A DNA stretch of 64,000 nucleotides from Saprospiraceae bacterium (GTDB taxonomy: Bacteria; Bacteroidota; Bacteroidia; Chitinophagales; Saprospiraceae): positions 186,001 to 250,000 of the forward strand of contig JAHDGU010000002.1 of the NCBI GenBank assembly GCA_020627535.1, read 5' to 3'. A program made the translations under genes and the position numbers. This document shows positions 45,646 through 55,607 of the stretch, piece after piece. Positions within the stretch are counted from its first letter, which is position 1; each line of letters begins with the position of its first letter. Below the pieces are notes generated by a model that saw nothing but the letters and a program-made list of their open reading frames with translations, did not search any database and was not told the DNA's origin.

Positions 45646-47018
45646 GCTTTGATGACAGTTCTGACGTCCACGATATGTCCTGCCAGTGCTGCGGCGGCGG
45701 CTGTGATGGGGCTTGCAAGCAGTGTGCGTGCTCCAGGCCCTTGCCTACCTTCGAAGTTGCGATTGGACGTAGAGACACAGTACTCGCCTTGTGGGATCTT
45801 ATCCTCATTCATTCCGAGACAGGCCGAGCAACCAGGTTCTCTGAAGTCGAATCCCGCTTCTCGAAAGATGGTGTCTAGTCCTTCAGCCTTCGCTTGCGCC
45901 TCGACTTGCTTCGAGCCTGGAACCACCATGACACTGACATGAGAGGCTTTTCTCTTTCCTTGGACCATTTGGGCGACAGCCCGCAGATCCTCAATGCGCG
46001 AATTGGTACAACTACCGATGAACACATGCTCGATCCTCTTTCCGAGCAGTGACTCTTCCGCTTCAAATCCCATGTAATCCAACGCCTTGGTGTCAGAGTG
46101 ACTTGGAATATTATCCGTCACAGCCATTCCCATTCCAGGATTGGTGCCGTAGGTGATCATGGGAGCGATATCGTCGGTGTGAAAGTGATGCTCTACATCA
46201 AAAACTGCCATGTCATCTGAGTATAGGCTTAACCAGTACTGCTCGGCTGCTTCTAGCTCAGCGCCTTGAGGGGCAAATTTCTTTCCTCTGATATAGTCAA
46301 TCGTAACTTGATCAGGAGCAATCAAGCCACCACGTGCACCCATCTCGATGCTCATATTACAGATGGTCATCCGAGCCTCCATGCTCAGCGCACGGATGGC
46401 ACTTCCTGCGTACTCAACAAAGTATCCAGTGCCTCCCGCCGCTGTGAGCTTGGATATGATATATAGAATTATGTCTTTGGATGAGCTACCAGGAGACAAT
46501 TCGCCATCCACAGTGATTCTCATCGTCTTAGGTCGATCGAGGATCAAGCACTGAGATGCCATGACCTGCTCCACCTGTGAAGTGCCAATGCCAAATGCAA
46601 TGCTACCAAACGCACCATGTGTACTCGTGTGGCTATCACCACATACGATGGTCATGCCTGGCCGAGTAATACCCAGCTCGGGGCCAATAACGTGGACGAT
46701 ACCCTGGTAAGGATGTCCTAGACCATATAGTGGTATGTCATGGGCGGCGCAATTGTCCACGAGCGTCTGTACTTGCTTTCGGGACATCGCTTCCCGGATA
46801 GGCAGATGCTGATCCCTGGTGGGGACATTATGATCTGCTGTAGCTACGATCTTTTCCTTCCGGAAAATGTCAATACCTCTTGCCTCTACACCTGCAAAGG
46901 CCTGGGGACTTGTGACCTCATGGATCAAGTGCCTGTCAATATATATGACATCCCTTCCACCAGGAAGAGACTTGACGACGTGAGCGTCCCATATCTTATC
47001 AAATAATGTCTTGGACAT
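45642..47018 (-). CDS. leuC: 3-isopropylmalate dehydratase large subunit
   Basis: 458 residues from the ATG at 47018 (preceded by an in-frame GTG). Aconitase-family 4Fe-4S ligands are in [15 protein letters not shown] and [12 protein letters not shown], with a third Cys in [14 protein letters not shown]. Also [16 protein letters not shown]. Normal length for the bacterial LeuC. It lies 5 nt after leuA. Confidence 0.95.
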   Translation of the reverse strand: MSKTLFDKIWDAHVVKSLPGGRDVIYIDRHLIHEVTSPQAFAGVEARGIDIFRKEKIVATADHNVPTRDQHLPIREAMSRKQVQTLVDNCAAHDIPLYGLGHPYQGIVHVIGPELGITRPGMTIVCGDSHTSTHGAFGSIAFGIGTSQVEQVMASQCLILDRPKTMRITVDGELSPGSSSKDIILYIISKLTAAGGTGYFVEYAGSAIRALSMEARMTICNMSIEMGARGGLIAPDQVTIDYIRGKKFAPQGAELEAAEQYWLSLYSDDMAVFDVEHHFHTDDIAPMITYGTNPGMGMAVTDNIPSHSDTKALDYMGFEAEESLLGKRIEHVFIGSCTNSRIEDLRAVAQMVQGKRKASHVSVMVVPGSKQVEAQAKAEGLDTIFREAGFDFREPGCSACLGMNEDKIPQGEYCVSTSNRNFEGRQGPGARTLLASPITAAAAALAGHIVDVRTVIKA

Positions 47019-47023
47019 CACTC

Positions 47024-48187
47024 CTAGATGGCAACTTTGGGAAAGAGCTGTGTAAGCATCACCGATAAGTCCTGATCATGAACTTCCTTCTGACGATCGG
47101 CCAGGTTGATAAATCGATCATAGGCAATATCTAGTTCGTCCTTATAAAGATTGAAGCCGATCTCTTTGGCTCTGTAGGCCAAAGCTGCTCTCCCTGATCT
47201 AGCGGTAAGGACAATCACAGATTTATCCACTCCGACCTCTCTGGGATCGATGATCTCATAGTTGCTCCTGTTTTTGATCACACCGTCTTGATGGATTCCA
47301 GAGCTGTGGGCGAAAGCATTGTGCCCTGTGATAGCCTTATTGGCTTGCACCGGCATACCCATCTTATCTGAGACGAGCTCGCTAAGACCCTTGAGCATGG
47401 TGCAGTCTAGATCTGTGTGATAAAGACCGCCAAATCTATGCTTAATGGTCATAACGACTTCTTCGAGCGCGGTGTTGCCTGCTCGCTCTCCGATGCCATT
47501 GATCGTACACTCAATCTGTCTTGCACCATTCTGCACAGCGGCAATAGAATTGGCGGTGGCCATGCCGAGATCATTGTGACAGTGAGTAGATAAAGTTGCC
47601 TTGTGAATGCCTTTGACATTGTCTCTGAGATAAGCGATCTTTTGGCCATATTCATCTGGTAGACAGTAGCCTGTGGTATCTGGAATATTGAGCACAGTAG
47701 CTCCGGCTTTGATGACTGCCTCGCAGACGCGTGCTAGGTATTCATTGTCCGTGCGTCCTGCATCTTCTGCAAAAAACTCGACGTCTTCGACGTACTTTTT
47801 GGCGAAAGCCACGGCACGCACTGCACGCTCGATGATGTCTTCCTGCGTCGAATTAAACTTGTATTTGATATGCATCTCGGAAGTGCCAATACCTGTATGG
47901 ATACGAGGTCTTCTGGCTGGCTTCAGTGCTTCTGCTGCAGCCGAGATATCCTTCTCCACACTGCGCGATAGTCCGCAGATGATAGGCTCTCTGATCTCTT
48001 GAGCGATGCGCTTCACTGCTTCAAAATCACCAGGACTTGATATCGGGAAGCCAGCCTCAATGATATCCACACCGAAAGTCTCTAGCTGTCTGGCGATCAT
48101 GATCTTTTGATCTGCATTGAGCTTGCAGCCAGGCACTTGCTCTCCGTCTCTGAGAGTGGTGTCGAAGATGTTTATTTTCTCGGACAT
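47024..48187 (-). CDS. leuA: 2-isopropylmalate synthase, short form lacking the LeuA regulatory domain
   Basis: 387 residues from the ATG at 48187; earlier in-frame codons do not look like protein of this family. The catalytic TIM barrel is complete: [29 protein letters not shown], and metal-binding [17 protein letters not shown], then [15 protein letters not shown] following helical subdomain ([20 protein letters not shown]) is present, but the ~110-residue C-terminal leucine-binding domain is missing. Feedback inhibition may therefore be absent or indirect. First gene of the eight-gene operon, divergent from the next gene. Confidence 0.93.
   Translation of the reverse strand: MSEKINIFDTTLRDGEQVPGCKLNADQKIMIARQLETFGVDIIEAGFPISSPGDFEAVKRIAQEIREPIICGLSRSVEKDISAAAEALKPARRPRIHTGIGTSEMHIKYKFNSTQEDIIERAVRAVAFAKKYVEDVEFFAEDAGRTDNEYLARVCEAVIKAGATVLNIPDTTGYCLPDEYGQKIAYLRDNVKGIHKATLSTHCHNDLGMATANSIAAVQNGARQIECTINGIGERAGNTALEEVVMTIKHRFGGLYHTDLDCTMLKGLSELVSDKMGMPVQANKAITGHNAFAHSSGIHQDGVIKNRSNYEIIDPREVGVDKSVIVLTARSGRAALAYRAKEIGFNLYKDELDIAYDRFINLADRQKEVHDQDLSVMLTQLFPKVAI
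47797..47810 (+). repeat. 14-mer TTTTGGCGAAAGCC, copy 6
   Basis: Exact copy inside leuA, read on the gene strand as Ala-Phe-Ala-Lys (VAFAKKYV). Confidence 0.8.
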
Positions 48188-48342
48188 AAATGCGTCAGTT
48201 AAGAGCGTCGAAAATAGGAGCACCTTACTTCCGCAGCTCACAAAAAGTAAATATTTCTCCGAATTGTAAACAGCGTTTAACTTTCATAATTCACTCATTA
48301 TGTGATATTTGCAATGAACTACATTACAATACTTAAATTAAC

Positions 48343-49857
48343 ATGAGTGACCTCGTCCTCTTGGTGAACAGCCTGAGCAAAGGCGAAAAAAGGAAGTTTC
48401 GCATGACGAGTCAGCAGACTTCGGCGCCCAAGCTATATGTCAAGCTATTTGATCATATCATCAAGCATGGAGGTCTTGAGCGCGAGCTTGCTCTGCGACA
48501 AATTCCAGAAATCAAGAGGAGTCAATACGCCAATGTCAAGGCCAATCTCTACACACAGATCCTGCGTTGCTTGCGCGAAATACATCGAGAAGGCTATAGC
48601 GAGATCAAGGCAAGAGAGTTGTTTGACTTCGCTAAGGTGCTGTATGCTCGGGGACAATACAAGCAAAGTCTGAGGATGATCGCTAAGGTCAAGAGCCTCT
48701 GCGATCGAATCCAGAATTCGCCCTTACGGTATCTGGCAATCTCCTTCGAAAAACAAATCGAGTCTCAACATGTCACAGGTAGCATGTCGCACAAGGCCCT
48801 AGAGCTATCTGTAGAATCATCGAGACTACTAAGCACCTTGTCCACACGCAACCAACTTTCCAATAGCTCTCTCCTACTATATGGCATGTACCTAGAGCAA
48901 GGATTTGCCAAAAATCAAAGGGATATTGCAGTGCTAGAGGCTTTTCGCCGAGAACACGTTCCAGTACTTGAGGAAAACGAGCTAGATTTCTATGAGCGCC
49001 TCTACTACTATCAAGGCAATGTGTGGTACTACCTGATGATGCACAACTTTAGCCTGGTCTATCGCAACTCCGTCAAGTGGGTCGCCCTATTTGACGAGTT
49101 CCCAGACCTCAAGATACCAGCGAGATCTATCTATATCAAAGGCCTGCACAATGTGCTCAATGCGCTTTTCATGCTCACAGAAATCGAGCGGTTCCAAGAG
49201 TATCTCTCTATGCTCGAGGAGATGAGAGACATAGATCTTAAGCAACTCAGTCTCAATGAGAGATCCCAACTTGACCTGTTCATCCTAACCCATCGACTCA
49301 ACCAGGTTTTCCTCACCATGGATTATCAGAAGGGAATAGAGCTCGCTCGACTCGCAGAAGAGCAGATGAAAAACAATGAGCTCTGGGATCTCAATCGACG
49401 CATGACACTGCACTACAAGATCGCTTGCATCTACTTTGGAGCCAACCGACTTGATGATTGTCTGACACACTTGGTGGTGATCACGCAGAAGAGATTCAAA
49501 AACTTTAAAAATGACATCCAGTGCTTTGCCCTAATTCTCCAGCTCATAGCACACTATGACCGTGAAGATGTCTATGTGATCGACAGTCAGATCAGATCCT
49601 TGTATCGCTTTTTACTACACACCGAGGAGCTCCAACAAGTACAAAAAGAAATCGTCAGCTTCCTTCGGGCACTAAGCTACATCTCACCTGACAAGCTCGC
49701 GGAAGCTTTTTCCAAGCTAAAGTCAAAACTCGAATTGCTTGAAGAAGATCGACTGGAGCGTAGGGCCTTTCTTTATCTTGATATCATATCTTGGCTCGAC
49801 AGCAAACTACTTGGGGTGAGTATGGAAGAGGCGATCAGAAGACGAAGATCGAGTTAG
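48343..49857 (+). CDS. Uncharacterised helical repeat protein (KSLSKxEKRxF family), paralogue 1
   Basis: 504 residues, no signal peptide, almost entirely helical. The N-terminus LVNSLSKGEKRKFRMTSQ, then KLYVKLFDHI, is the family signature. It continues with TPR-like helices (YANVKANLYTQILRCL, FAKVLYARGQYKQSLRMIAK) and ends ERRAFLYLDIISWLDSKLLG. The next gene encodes a close relative with the same start, middle and end. I know this as a recurring uncharacterised family in Bacteroidota. A scaffold or regulatory role is only a guess from the fold. Confidence 0.75.
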   Translation: MSDLVLLVNSLSKGEKRKFRMTSQQTSAPKLYVKLFDHIIKHGGLERELALRQIPEIKRSQYANVKANLYTQILRCLREIHREGYSEIKARELFDFAKVLYARGQYKQSLRMIAKVKSLCDRIQNSPLRYLAISFEKQIESQHVTGSMSHKALELSVESSRLLSTLSTRNQLSNSSLLLYGMYLEQGFAKNQRDIAVLEAFRREHVPVLEENELDFYERLYYYQGNVWYYLMMHNFSLVYRNSVKWVALFDEFPDLKIPARSIYIKGLHNVLNALFMLTEIERFQEYLSMLEEMRDIDLKQLSLNERSQLDLFILTHRLNQVFLTMDYQKGIELARLAEEQMKNNELWDLNRRMTLHYKIACIYFGANRLDDCLTHLVVITQKRFKNFKNDIQCFALILQLIAHYDREDVYVIDSQIRSLYRFLLHTEELQQVQKEIVSFLRALSYISPDKLAEAFSKLKSKLELLEEDRLERRAFLYLDIISWLDSKLLGVSMEEAIRRRRSS

Positions 49858-49889
49858 AAATTCATTGGAGAAATTCTTGAGTTTGGGGC

Positions 49890-49917
49890 AAAAAAAGGGG
49901 GCAGTCAATGCCGCCCC
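49890..49917 (-). terminator. Terminator-like hairpin on the minus strand with no minus-strand gene
   Basis: Minus strand: GGGGC-GGCATTGACT-GCCCC, then C and seven T. It would stop a transcript running antisense to the 308-bp gap between the two paralogues. The same hairpin read on the plus strand has no T-run. Confidence 0.5.
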
Positions 49918-50002
49918 TCCGTTGAAACCAAACCACCCAAACCAAAGGAATTCAAGTATTTCTGCCTTTGCAGAACCCACTTGAGAGGGTGTATATATTT
50001 TG

Positions 50003-50017
50003 ACTGAGATTCTCAGT
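50003..50017. promoter_or_regulatory. Palindrome ACTGAGA-T-TCTCAGT between the two paralogues
   Basis: Perfect 7-bp arms around one base, ~150 bp before the second paralogue. Just upstream is the AT-rich TATATATTTTG (close to a -7 box). Possible operator or sRNA hairpin. The rest of 49858-50165 shows no gene. Confidence 0.35.
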
Positions 50018-50165
50018 GATTTACATTCTCTTTTGAATGACAATACGAACATATGGCCATCCCAAAGTCAAAACATTCTATTTTTAATCGGATTTGTGAT
50101 ACCAATCAGAGGTTCATTTCACACTAACAACTGACTATCAGACACTTGCAAATCCCACAGATGCT

Positions 50166-51701
50166 ATGCCTATATCAAGAACTGAAGATCTTTTTACACT
50201 GATTAAATCTCTCAGCAAGTCTGAGAAGCGTGCTTTTCGATTATATGTCGAGCGCATCGCCGAGAGTCAGAATCTAGTGTACATGAAGATTTTTGATGCC
50301 ATGGATCAACAAAAAGTCTTGAACGAACCTGAGATCAAACGAAAGATCAAATCTCAAAATAGCACAAGCTATAGCAATGCCAAGCGCCATCTCTATGAAC
50401 AACTGATGATTTCATTGAGGTTGATCCAGAAATCCAAAAAAGCCAATATCAAGGTGCGGGAGCTCATTGACTTTTGCTACATATTGTATGACAAAGGCCT
50501 CTACCTACAGACGCTGAAGATCCTAGAAAGAGCAAAGTACCTCGCTCACAAAAATCATCTTGACTTTGCCCTACTCACACTCTTAGAGTTAGAGAAGACC
50601 ATTCACTCGCGCCATATCACAAGGACACCTGAAGAACCGGTAGAATACCTGCTAGACGAAGTGGCAGAACTGGGTAGTTCTATCAACGAAAGAATCAGCA
50701 GCACCAATCTCAAGCTGCATCTCCATAAGTATTACATCAATCACGGACATGTCAGGTCTGAGGAAGAGGAGCGAATCTTCGTGGCTCGGTATCAGGACGA
50801 AGTCCTACAAGGATTCAGGCCTCGGTCCGCCATAGAAAAAGTGACCTTCAGACAGACACTCGTCTGGTACTACTACATACTCAATGACTTCCACCAGTGC
50901 TTCCATCATGCATCCAAGTGGATCGACGCCTTCGAATCCGATACGGAGCTACTGCATAGAGACATCAACCTTCTACTCAGAGGATATCACTATGCATTGA
51001 CAGGACTATTCAGCATCCGAGACCATGAACGCCACGGTACTTATTTACAGCGATTTGAAAAGCTGTGTGAAGAACAAAAATCAAAACTCTCCGAGAATAG
51101 CTTCATCATCAGGTTCATGTATCTCAATGTGGCTAGATTGGATCACTTCTTCCTCAGAGGAGACTTCGTTGGCACTGTCAACAGGATTAAGCGCATCGAG
51201 CGTCAGCTGCAAAAACACGAGTATGCCAGCAAAATGGACCAGCACAAAATCAAAGTGATCAACTATAAGATCGCATGGTCCTACCTTGGGCAAAATAAGG
51301 CCAGCACCGCATTGTCATACCTACTAGCAATTGTCGAAGACAGCAAGAACTCATTGCGCAAAGACATACAGATCTACTCACGCATCATGATACTCATGTG
51401 CTACTATGACATGGATATGCTTGCAAGACTCCACCAGAGCATCGTCACCTTCAAGAAGTACTTCAATCGAGTGTCAATCTCTACGGACTTTCAAGATCTT
51501 TCAATCAAAATGTTTCGAGCACTTCTACGAGCGGGAAGCTCCGATCAGATCGAGATTTTCAAGGAATTCCATGAAAAATTTGAAGAGATAAAAAAGGATC
51601 GCTTCGAGAAGCGATCCTTCATATACCTAGATATTGAGAATTGGATGCTATCCAAAATCAAGAAACAATCTCTCTCTCAGCTACTCTCGCAATCTCTCTG
51701 A
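50166..51701 (+). CDS. Uncharacterised helical repeat protein (KSLSKxEKRxF family), paralogue 2
   Basis: 511 residues, colinear with paralogue 1: LIKSLSKSEKRAFRLYVERI, KIFDAMDQQ, SYSNAKRHLYEQLMISLRLI, LIDFCYILYDKGLYLQTLKI, VWYYYILNDFHQCFHHASKW, KINYKIAWSYLGQNKA-like, and the end EKRSFIYLDIENWMLSK. No catalytic motif and no membrane segment. Separated from paralogue 1 by 308 bp, so it may be expressed separately. A perfect 26-bp palindrome lies near its 3' end. Confidence 0.75.
   Translation: MPISRTEDLFTLIKSLSKSEKRAFRLYVERIAESQNLVYMKIFDAMDQQKVLNEPEIKRKIKSQNSTSYSNAKRHLYEQLMISLRLIQKSKKANIKVRELIDFCYILYDKGLYLQTLKILERAKYLAHKNHLDFALLTLLELEKTIHSRHITRTPEEPVEYLLDEVAELGSSINERISSTNLKLHLHKYYINHGHVRSEEEERIFVARYQDEVLQGFRPRSAIEKVTFRQTLVWYYYILNDFHQCFHHASKWIDAFESDTELLHRDINLLLRGYHYALTGLFSIRDHERHGTYLQRFEKLCEEQKSKLSENSFIIRFMYLNVARLDHFFLRGDFVGTVNRIKRIERQLQKHEYASKMDQHKIKVINYKIAWSYLGQNKASTALSYLLAIVEDSKNSLRKDIQIYSRIMILMCYYDMDMLARLHQSIVTFKKYFNRVSISTDFQDLSIKMFRALLRAGSSDQIEIFKEFHEKFEEIKKDRFEKRSFIYLDIENWMLSKIKKQSLSQLLSQSL
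51594..51619. repeat. 26-bp perfect palindrome inside the coding region
   Basis: AAGGATCGCTTC (51594-51605) and GAAGCGATCCTT (51608-51619) separated by GA, 82 nt before the stop. It encodes KKDRFEKRSF, conserved in paralogue 1 as EEDRLERRAF, but paralogue 1 lacks the palindrome. Confidence 0.6.
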
Positions 51702-54700
51702 TTAGTTATCTCCTAGATTTCTGCCGGGCGTATATGGTGCTCCATACCGATTGAGGAGCGACTCTAGCGCCTTGAGTTTTTTGCCTTCAATGTCATCCAC
51801 CAGGGCACCTAGGCTTGCAAACTCCTCCTTGGCAATCGCAAAGCTCGACTGATGTGTAGCCGTAGGAGCTGAGGTACTGTATTTCTGCTCATACATGATC
51901 CACCCGATCCTCGTGGCAGGAGTGGGTGGCTGGTCGATATCCAAACGACTCTTGATCGGATCACCGTATAGTGCTAGATTCACCTCTTCAAGCTGGTCGT
52001 TGATCTCTTGCTCGAGTCCTGCAGCCTCGGCAAATCCACCATTCATCATCTCAGCAGCTTTCTTGATATGTCTCATTTTGTTGCCAATGTCCCCGAGTCT
52101 TCGTTGCATGACGGAAATGTCTGCTGATAGTGCTTCGACTTCTTGTTGGAATGCCGTCTTTTCAGGCCTATCAGCTGCTGGCATGCTCGTATTCTTGAGT
52201 GCTTTGACCTCAAAGCTCTGAGGCCCTGCAACCTGCTTCATTTCAATTCCATCCCACTGACTCAGAGTAACACTGTAAGTACCTGGAGGCACAAGACTGC
52301 CTTCGGATACACCGGCAAAAGGATTGTAAAAGCCTCCACCTCCAAGAGATATAGGTCCCTGTTCATTATACCGCATATTCCATCGATATTCTTGCACGCC
52401 TTCGGCATAGGATCTCGTGACTCGGCGAATGACCTTTCCTCCGGCATCAGATATCTCCAAGACGAGCTTGGGTTCCCGCTCATCCTGCTCTGCCTTGAGA
52501 TCTTCATAGCTTGGATAGGGCGTATCCCTTTTATCCTTGGAAGACTTCGACTCTTCCTTCTCCCTCTTCTTCTTGAGGCTCTCGTACTTATCAGAAAATT
52601 GATAGCGAATCAGTGCTACAGGACCTAAATTGTCCGCGGTGTAATAGTTATCACCTTGAAATGACTTCCCAGGCAGACCAAGAGGCTTGTCTTGTTCCCA
52701 GACCAATGCATCACGCACATCAAAAAAGCGAACCAGATCTTCCGTCTTTTTATTTTCGATTGATCTCAATGGACTGTAGTCATCCATCACATAGAATCCA
52801 CGTCCAAATGTGCCAAGCACGAGGTCATTTTCTCTACGCTGTATAGCGATGTCTCTCACAGCAATTGTAGGAAGTCCCGCGCCAAGCTTCTTCCAGCGAG
52901 CCCCGCCATCCACAGAACAAAATGCCCCAAATTCAGTCCCACAAAAGATCAGATCGGCATCGACATGATCTTCTTCTATCGCGTAGACACTACCGCGTTC
53001 TGGCAGATTGTTACTGATATTCTTCCAAGTCAAGCCTTTGTCGGAAGACTTAAAAAGATAAGGCTTAAAGTCTCCATACTTATGATGATTGTATGCTGCA
53101 TAGATCACAGCCTCATCGTGCTGAGAGAGAAATACCGCATTGACATAGCTCTGTCTGGGAGCGCCTGGAATATTGTCAATCTTGCGCCAAGATTGGCCGC
53201 CATCCTCAGTGATCTGTATGAGTCCATCGTCTGTACCGATTGCCAGCAGGTCCGGATTCAGTGCTGACTCGCTCATAGCGACGATAGTGCCATACGGTGA
53301 GGTTGAGCCATTTTTCATGACAGAGTTGATACCGACGATCCGATCATATACCTTGAGCTGATTTCGATCTAGTTGACGCGTGAGGTCTTCACTGATCACT
53401 TCCCAACTATGTCCATAGTCATCTGACTTAAATACTTTGTTGGCGGCAAAGTAGACGCGACCAGACTGGTGCGGACTGGCGATCAGGGGAGCATCCCAGT
53501 TCCACCTGTAAGCATTTTCACCTTTGCGCTCTTTGGGCTGGATGCCAAGCTCCTCTCCGCTTTGCTTGTCGTATCTGACAAGCACTCCATACTGTGACTG
53601 TGCATAGATGATATTGGGATTTTCTGGATCTACTTGTGTCTCAAATCCATCTCCTCCATGCGTGATAAACCAATCCTCATTGACGATTCCATGTGAATTT
53701 GTCACTCTCGATGGTCCACCTAGACTAAAGTTGTCTTGCGTACCACCGAAGATGTTGTAAAATGGCTCAGCATTGTCCACCGACACCTTGTAAAACTGTG
53801 TAACGGGGAGATTCTTCTTGAAGTCCCAAGTCTTGGCTGCATCGAAGGTCTCATAAATACCGCCATCACATCCTACGAGCCAGTGGTCGGCATTGGATGG
53901 ATCGATCCACATGCTGTGATTGTCCACATGCTTAGTGTCTTCACCCACGTGATTCCATGATTTGCCTGCATCAAAGGACACCTTCATCCAGGTATCCATC
54001 GAGTAGATAGTCTTGTGATCATGCGGAGAGACGATGATCTCTTGGTAGTAGTTGCCCGATGTAGATCGACCAGATTGCTTAGACCAGCTTGCACCTCCAT
54101 TGGTCGTGAGATAGGTGCCCCCTTTTCCTTGTGCTGCTTCGACAATGGCGTAGACATAGTCAGGATGAGAAGGTGCGATCGCGAGACCTATACGCCCCAT
54201 TTCTACGGTGGGCAGACCACTATTGATCTTATCCCACGACTGACCGCCATCAGTAGTCTTATACATCCCTGAGCCTGGTCCACCACCCACATAGGTATAG
54301 ACATGGCGTCGACGCTGAAGCGCTGCTGCATAGATGACATCAGGATCTCGAGGGTCCATCACGATATCATTCACTCCTGTGTGCTCATCTAGCTCTAGTA
54401 CAAGGTTCCAAGTTGATCCTCCGTCCATCGTCTTGTAGACACCACGTTCTCCTCCTTTGGACCACAGAGGCCCTATGGCTGCCACGTATACGACATCAGA
54501 GTTGTCCGGATGGACGATGATCTTGCCGATATGTTCTGAGTCCTTGAGACCCATATTCTTCCAACTATTGCCACCGTCTGTGGATTTGTAAATTCCGTCA
54601 CCATATGCGACGGAGCGCTGATTGTTGTTTTCGCCACTTCCTACCCAGACAGTACTCGGCTGATTGGGATCATAGGTCACACAGCCTATGGAGTAAGAAC

Positions 54701-55013
54701 CTTGTCCATCAAAGACAGGTCGAAAAGTCGTACCGCTATTGACGGTTTTCCATACTCCACCCGAAGCCGTCGCCACGATGTATTCATACGGTCTGTCAGG
54801 ATGCACCGCGATATCTGCAATACGCCCTGATGTGAGTGCTGGACCTACACATCGCCATTTGAGCGCTGACAGGCTCAGCTCATCAATGGCGTGCTTCTCG
54901 GAGTTGGTCTCCGCCTTTTTCTTTTTAGATTTTTGTGTACTGCCTTCCGGCAAAATGCATAGTACAGCAAGGCACACGATCATGCACCTGTAAAGCAATC
55001 TGAAATTGGTCAT
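51702..55013 (-). CDS. Secreted VPS10/sortilin-like Asp-box beta-propeller protein
   Basis: 1103 residues. Signal peptide (cleavage near GSTQ), a Lys-rich stretch, then at least eleven Asp-box (BNR) motifs of the form S.D.G.(S/T)W, for example KSTDGGNSWKNMG, KTMDGGSTWNLVL, KTTDGGQSWDKIN, ITEDGGQSWRKID and KSSDKGLTWKNIS. These should form one or two large propellers (to about residue 760). The C-terminal ~340 residues include a charged linker (KKKREKEESKSSKDKRD), a beta domain and a helical end. No T9SS tail. Relatives are annotated as VPS10-domain or 'glycosyl hydrolase' proteins; catalysis is unproven. It abuts the preceding convergent gene. Confidence 0.82.
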   Translation of the reverse strand: MTNFRLLYRCMIVCLAVLCILPEGSTQKSKKKKAETNSEKHAIDELSLSALKWRCVGPALTSGRIADIAVHPDRPYEYIVATASGGVWKTVNSGTTFRPVFDGQGSYSIGCVTYDPNQPSTVWVGSGENNNQRSVAYGDGIYKSTDGGNSWKNMGLKDSEHIGKIIVHPDNSDVVYVAAIGPLWSKGGERGVYKTMDGGSTWNLVLELDEHTGVNDIVMDPRDPDVIYAAALQRRRHVYTYVGGGPGSGMYKTTDGGQSWDKINSGLPTVEMGRIGLAIAPSHPDYVYAIVEAAQGKGGTYLTTNGGASWSKQSGRSTSGNYYQEIIVSPHDHKTIYSMDTWMKVSFDAGKSWNHVGEDTKHVDNHSMWIDPSNADHWLVGCDGGIYETFDAAKTWDFKKNLPVTQFYKVSVDNAEPFYNIFGGTQDNFSLGGPSRVTNSHGIVNEDWFITHGGDGFETQVDPENPNIIYAQSQYGVLVRYDKQSGEELGIQPKERKGENAYRWNWDAPLIASPHQSGRVYFAANKVFKSDDYGHSWEVISEDLTRQLDRNQLKVYDRIVGINSVMKNGSTSPYGTIVAMSESALNPDLLAIGTDDGLIQITEDGGQSWRKIDNIPGAPRQSYVNAVFLSQHDEAVIYAAYNHHKYGDFKPYLFKSSDKGLTWKNISNNLPERGSVYAIEEDHVDADLIFCGTEFGAFCSVDGGARWKKLGAGLPTIAVRDIAIQRRENDLVLGTFGRGFYVMDDYSPLRSIENKKTEDLVRFFDVRDALVWEQDKPLGLPGKSFQGDNYYTADNLGPVALIRYQFSDKYESLKKKREKEESKSSKDKRDTPYPSYEDLKAEQDEREPKLVLEISDAGGKVIRRVTRSYAEGVQEYRWNMRYNEQGPISLGGGGFYNPFAGVSEGSLVPPGTYSVTLSQWDGIEMKQVAGPQSFEVKALKNTSMPAADRPEKTAFQQEVEALSADISVMQRRLGDIGNKMRHIKKAAEMMNGGFAEAAGLEQEINDQLEEVNLALYGDPIKSRLDIDQPPTPATRIGWIMYEQKYSTSAPTATHQSSFAIAKEEFASLGALVDDIEGKKLKALESLLNRYGAPYTPGRNLGDN

Positions 55014-55037
55014 AGTTTGAGAATTAATGTAGTAAAT

Positions 55038-55535
55038 CTACCACTTGAGCAGCCAACATAATAGGCCACTCATCAGCACAGAACATATCATCCAGTAGAT
55101 CCAATGAATCAATATGTACACACCACCTCTGCGCTCAAAAAGAGCAACAATGGCAATGAGTGGAAGTGCGATCAAGACCGAAAAGATTGCGCCATGCAAA
55201 GCGCCATGCCCAAAGCTCCTGTACTGAGAGCCATAGTCGGTCATAATCGAGTTATACAGCTCATAACCCGGCGATCCAGGACTTGCATGTTCTACCATCA
55301 GCTGTACAAAACCGACGGTATGGATAGTAAACTGCGGAATAAACAAAGCAAAAGCACAACTCAGCAAATAGGTCAAGCCAAAAATCAAGGCCATATTGCC
55401 ACCTTCTAGAGATTCTTCTGTAAATCCATTCACCTTCATCCATTGCTTGCCAGCAACAGCTGGACTGTAATAAATAGATCCAATGGCCAATGGAATAAGG
55501 CCAGCTACGAGTATCATATACCAATTGGTGGGCAT
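55038..55535 (-). CDS. DUF1761 family membrane protein
   Basis: 165 residues with four predicted transmembrane helices. The start LIPLAIGSIYYSPAVAGKQW, then MKVNGFTEESLEGGN, is the DUF1761 signature. Later helices are FGLTYLLSCAFALFI, HGAIFSVLIALPLIAIVALF and a Trp-rich last helix. Role unknown. It lies upstream of the VPS10-like gene on the same strand (24-nt gap) and may be cotranscribed. Confidence 0.85.
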   Translation of the reverse strand: MPTNWYMILVAGLIPLAIGSIYYSPAVAGKQWMKVNGFTEESLEGGNMALIFGLTYLLSCAFALFIPQFTIHTVGFVQLMVEHASPGSPGYELYNSIMTDYGSQYRSFGHGALHGAIFSVLIALPLIAIVALFERRGGVYILIHWIYWMICSVLMSGLLCWLLKW

Positions 55536-55607
55536 AACAATTAAGGTTTTGTTTGAGTAATATGGTCAAGATAGGACGTTTCTTTGACAAGAGAAAACTG
55601 ATTTCCT

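Noticed and set aside
48225-48287. 20-codon ORF upstream of leuA, possible leader peptide
   Set aside because: Only two Leu codons and no following terminator/antiterminator pair, so attenuation is not supported.
49807-50052. 81-codon minus-strand ORF between the paralogues
   Set aside because: Overlaps the end of paralogue 1 and the terminator-like hairpin; composition not protein-like. The hairpin itself is reported.
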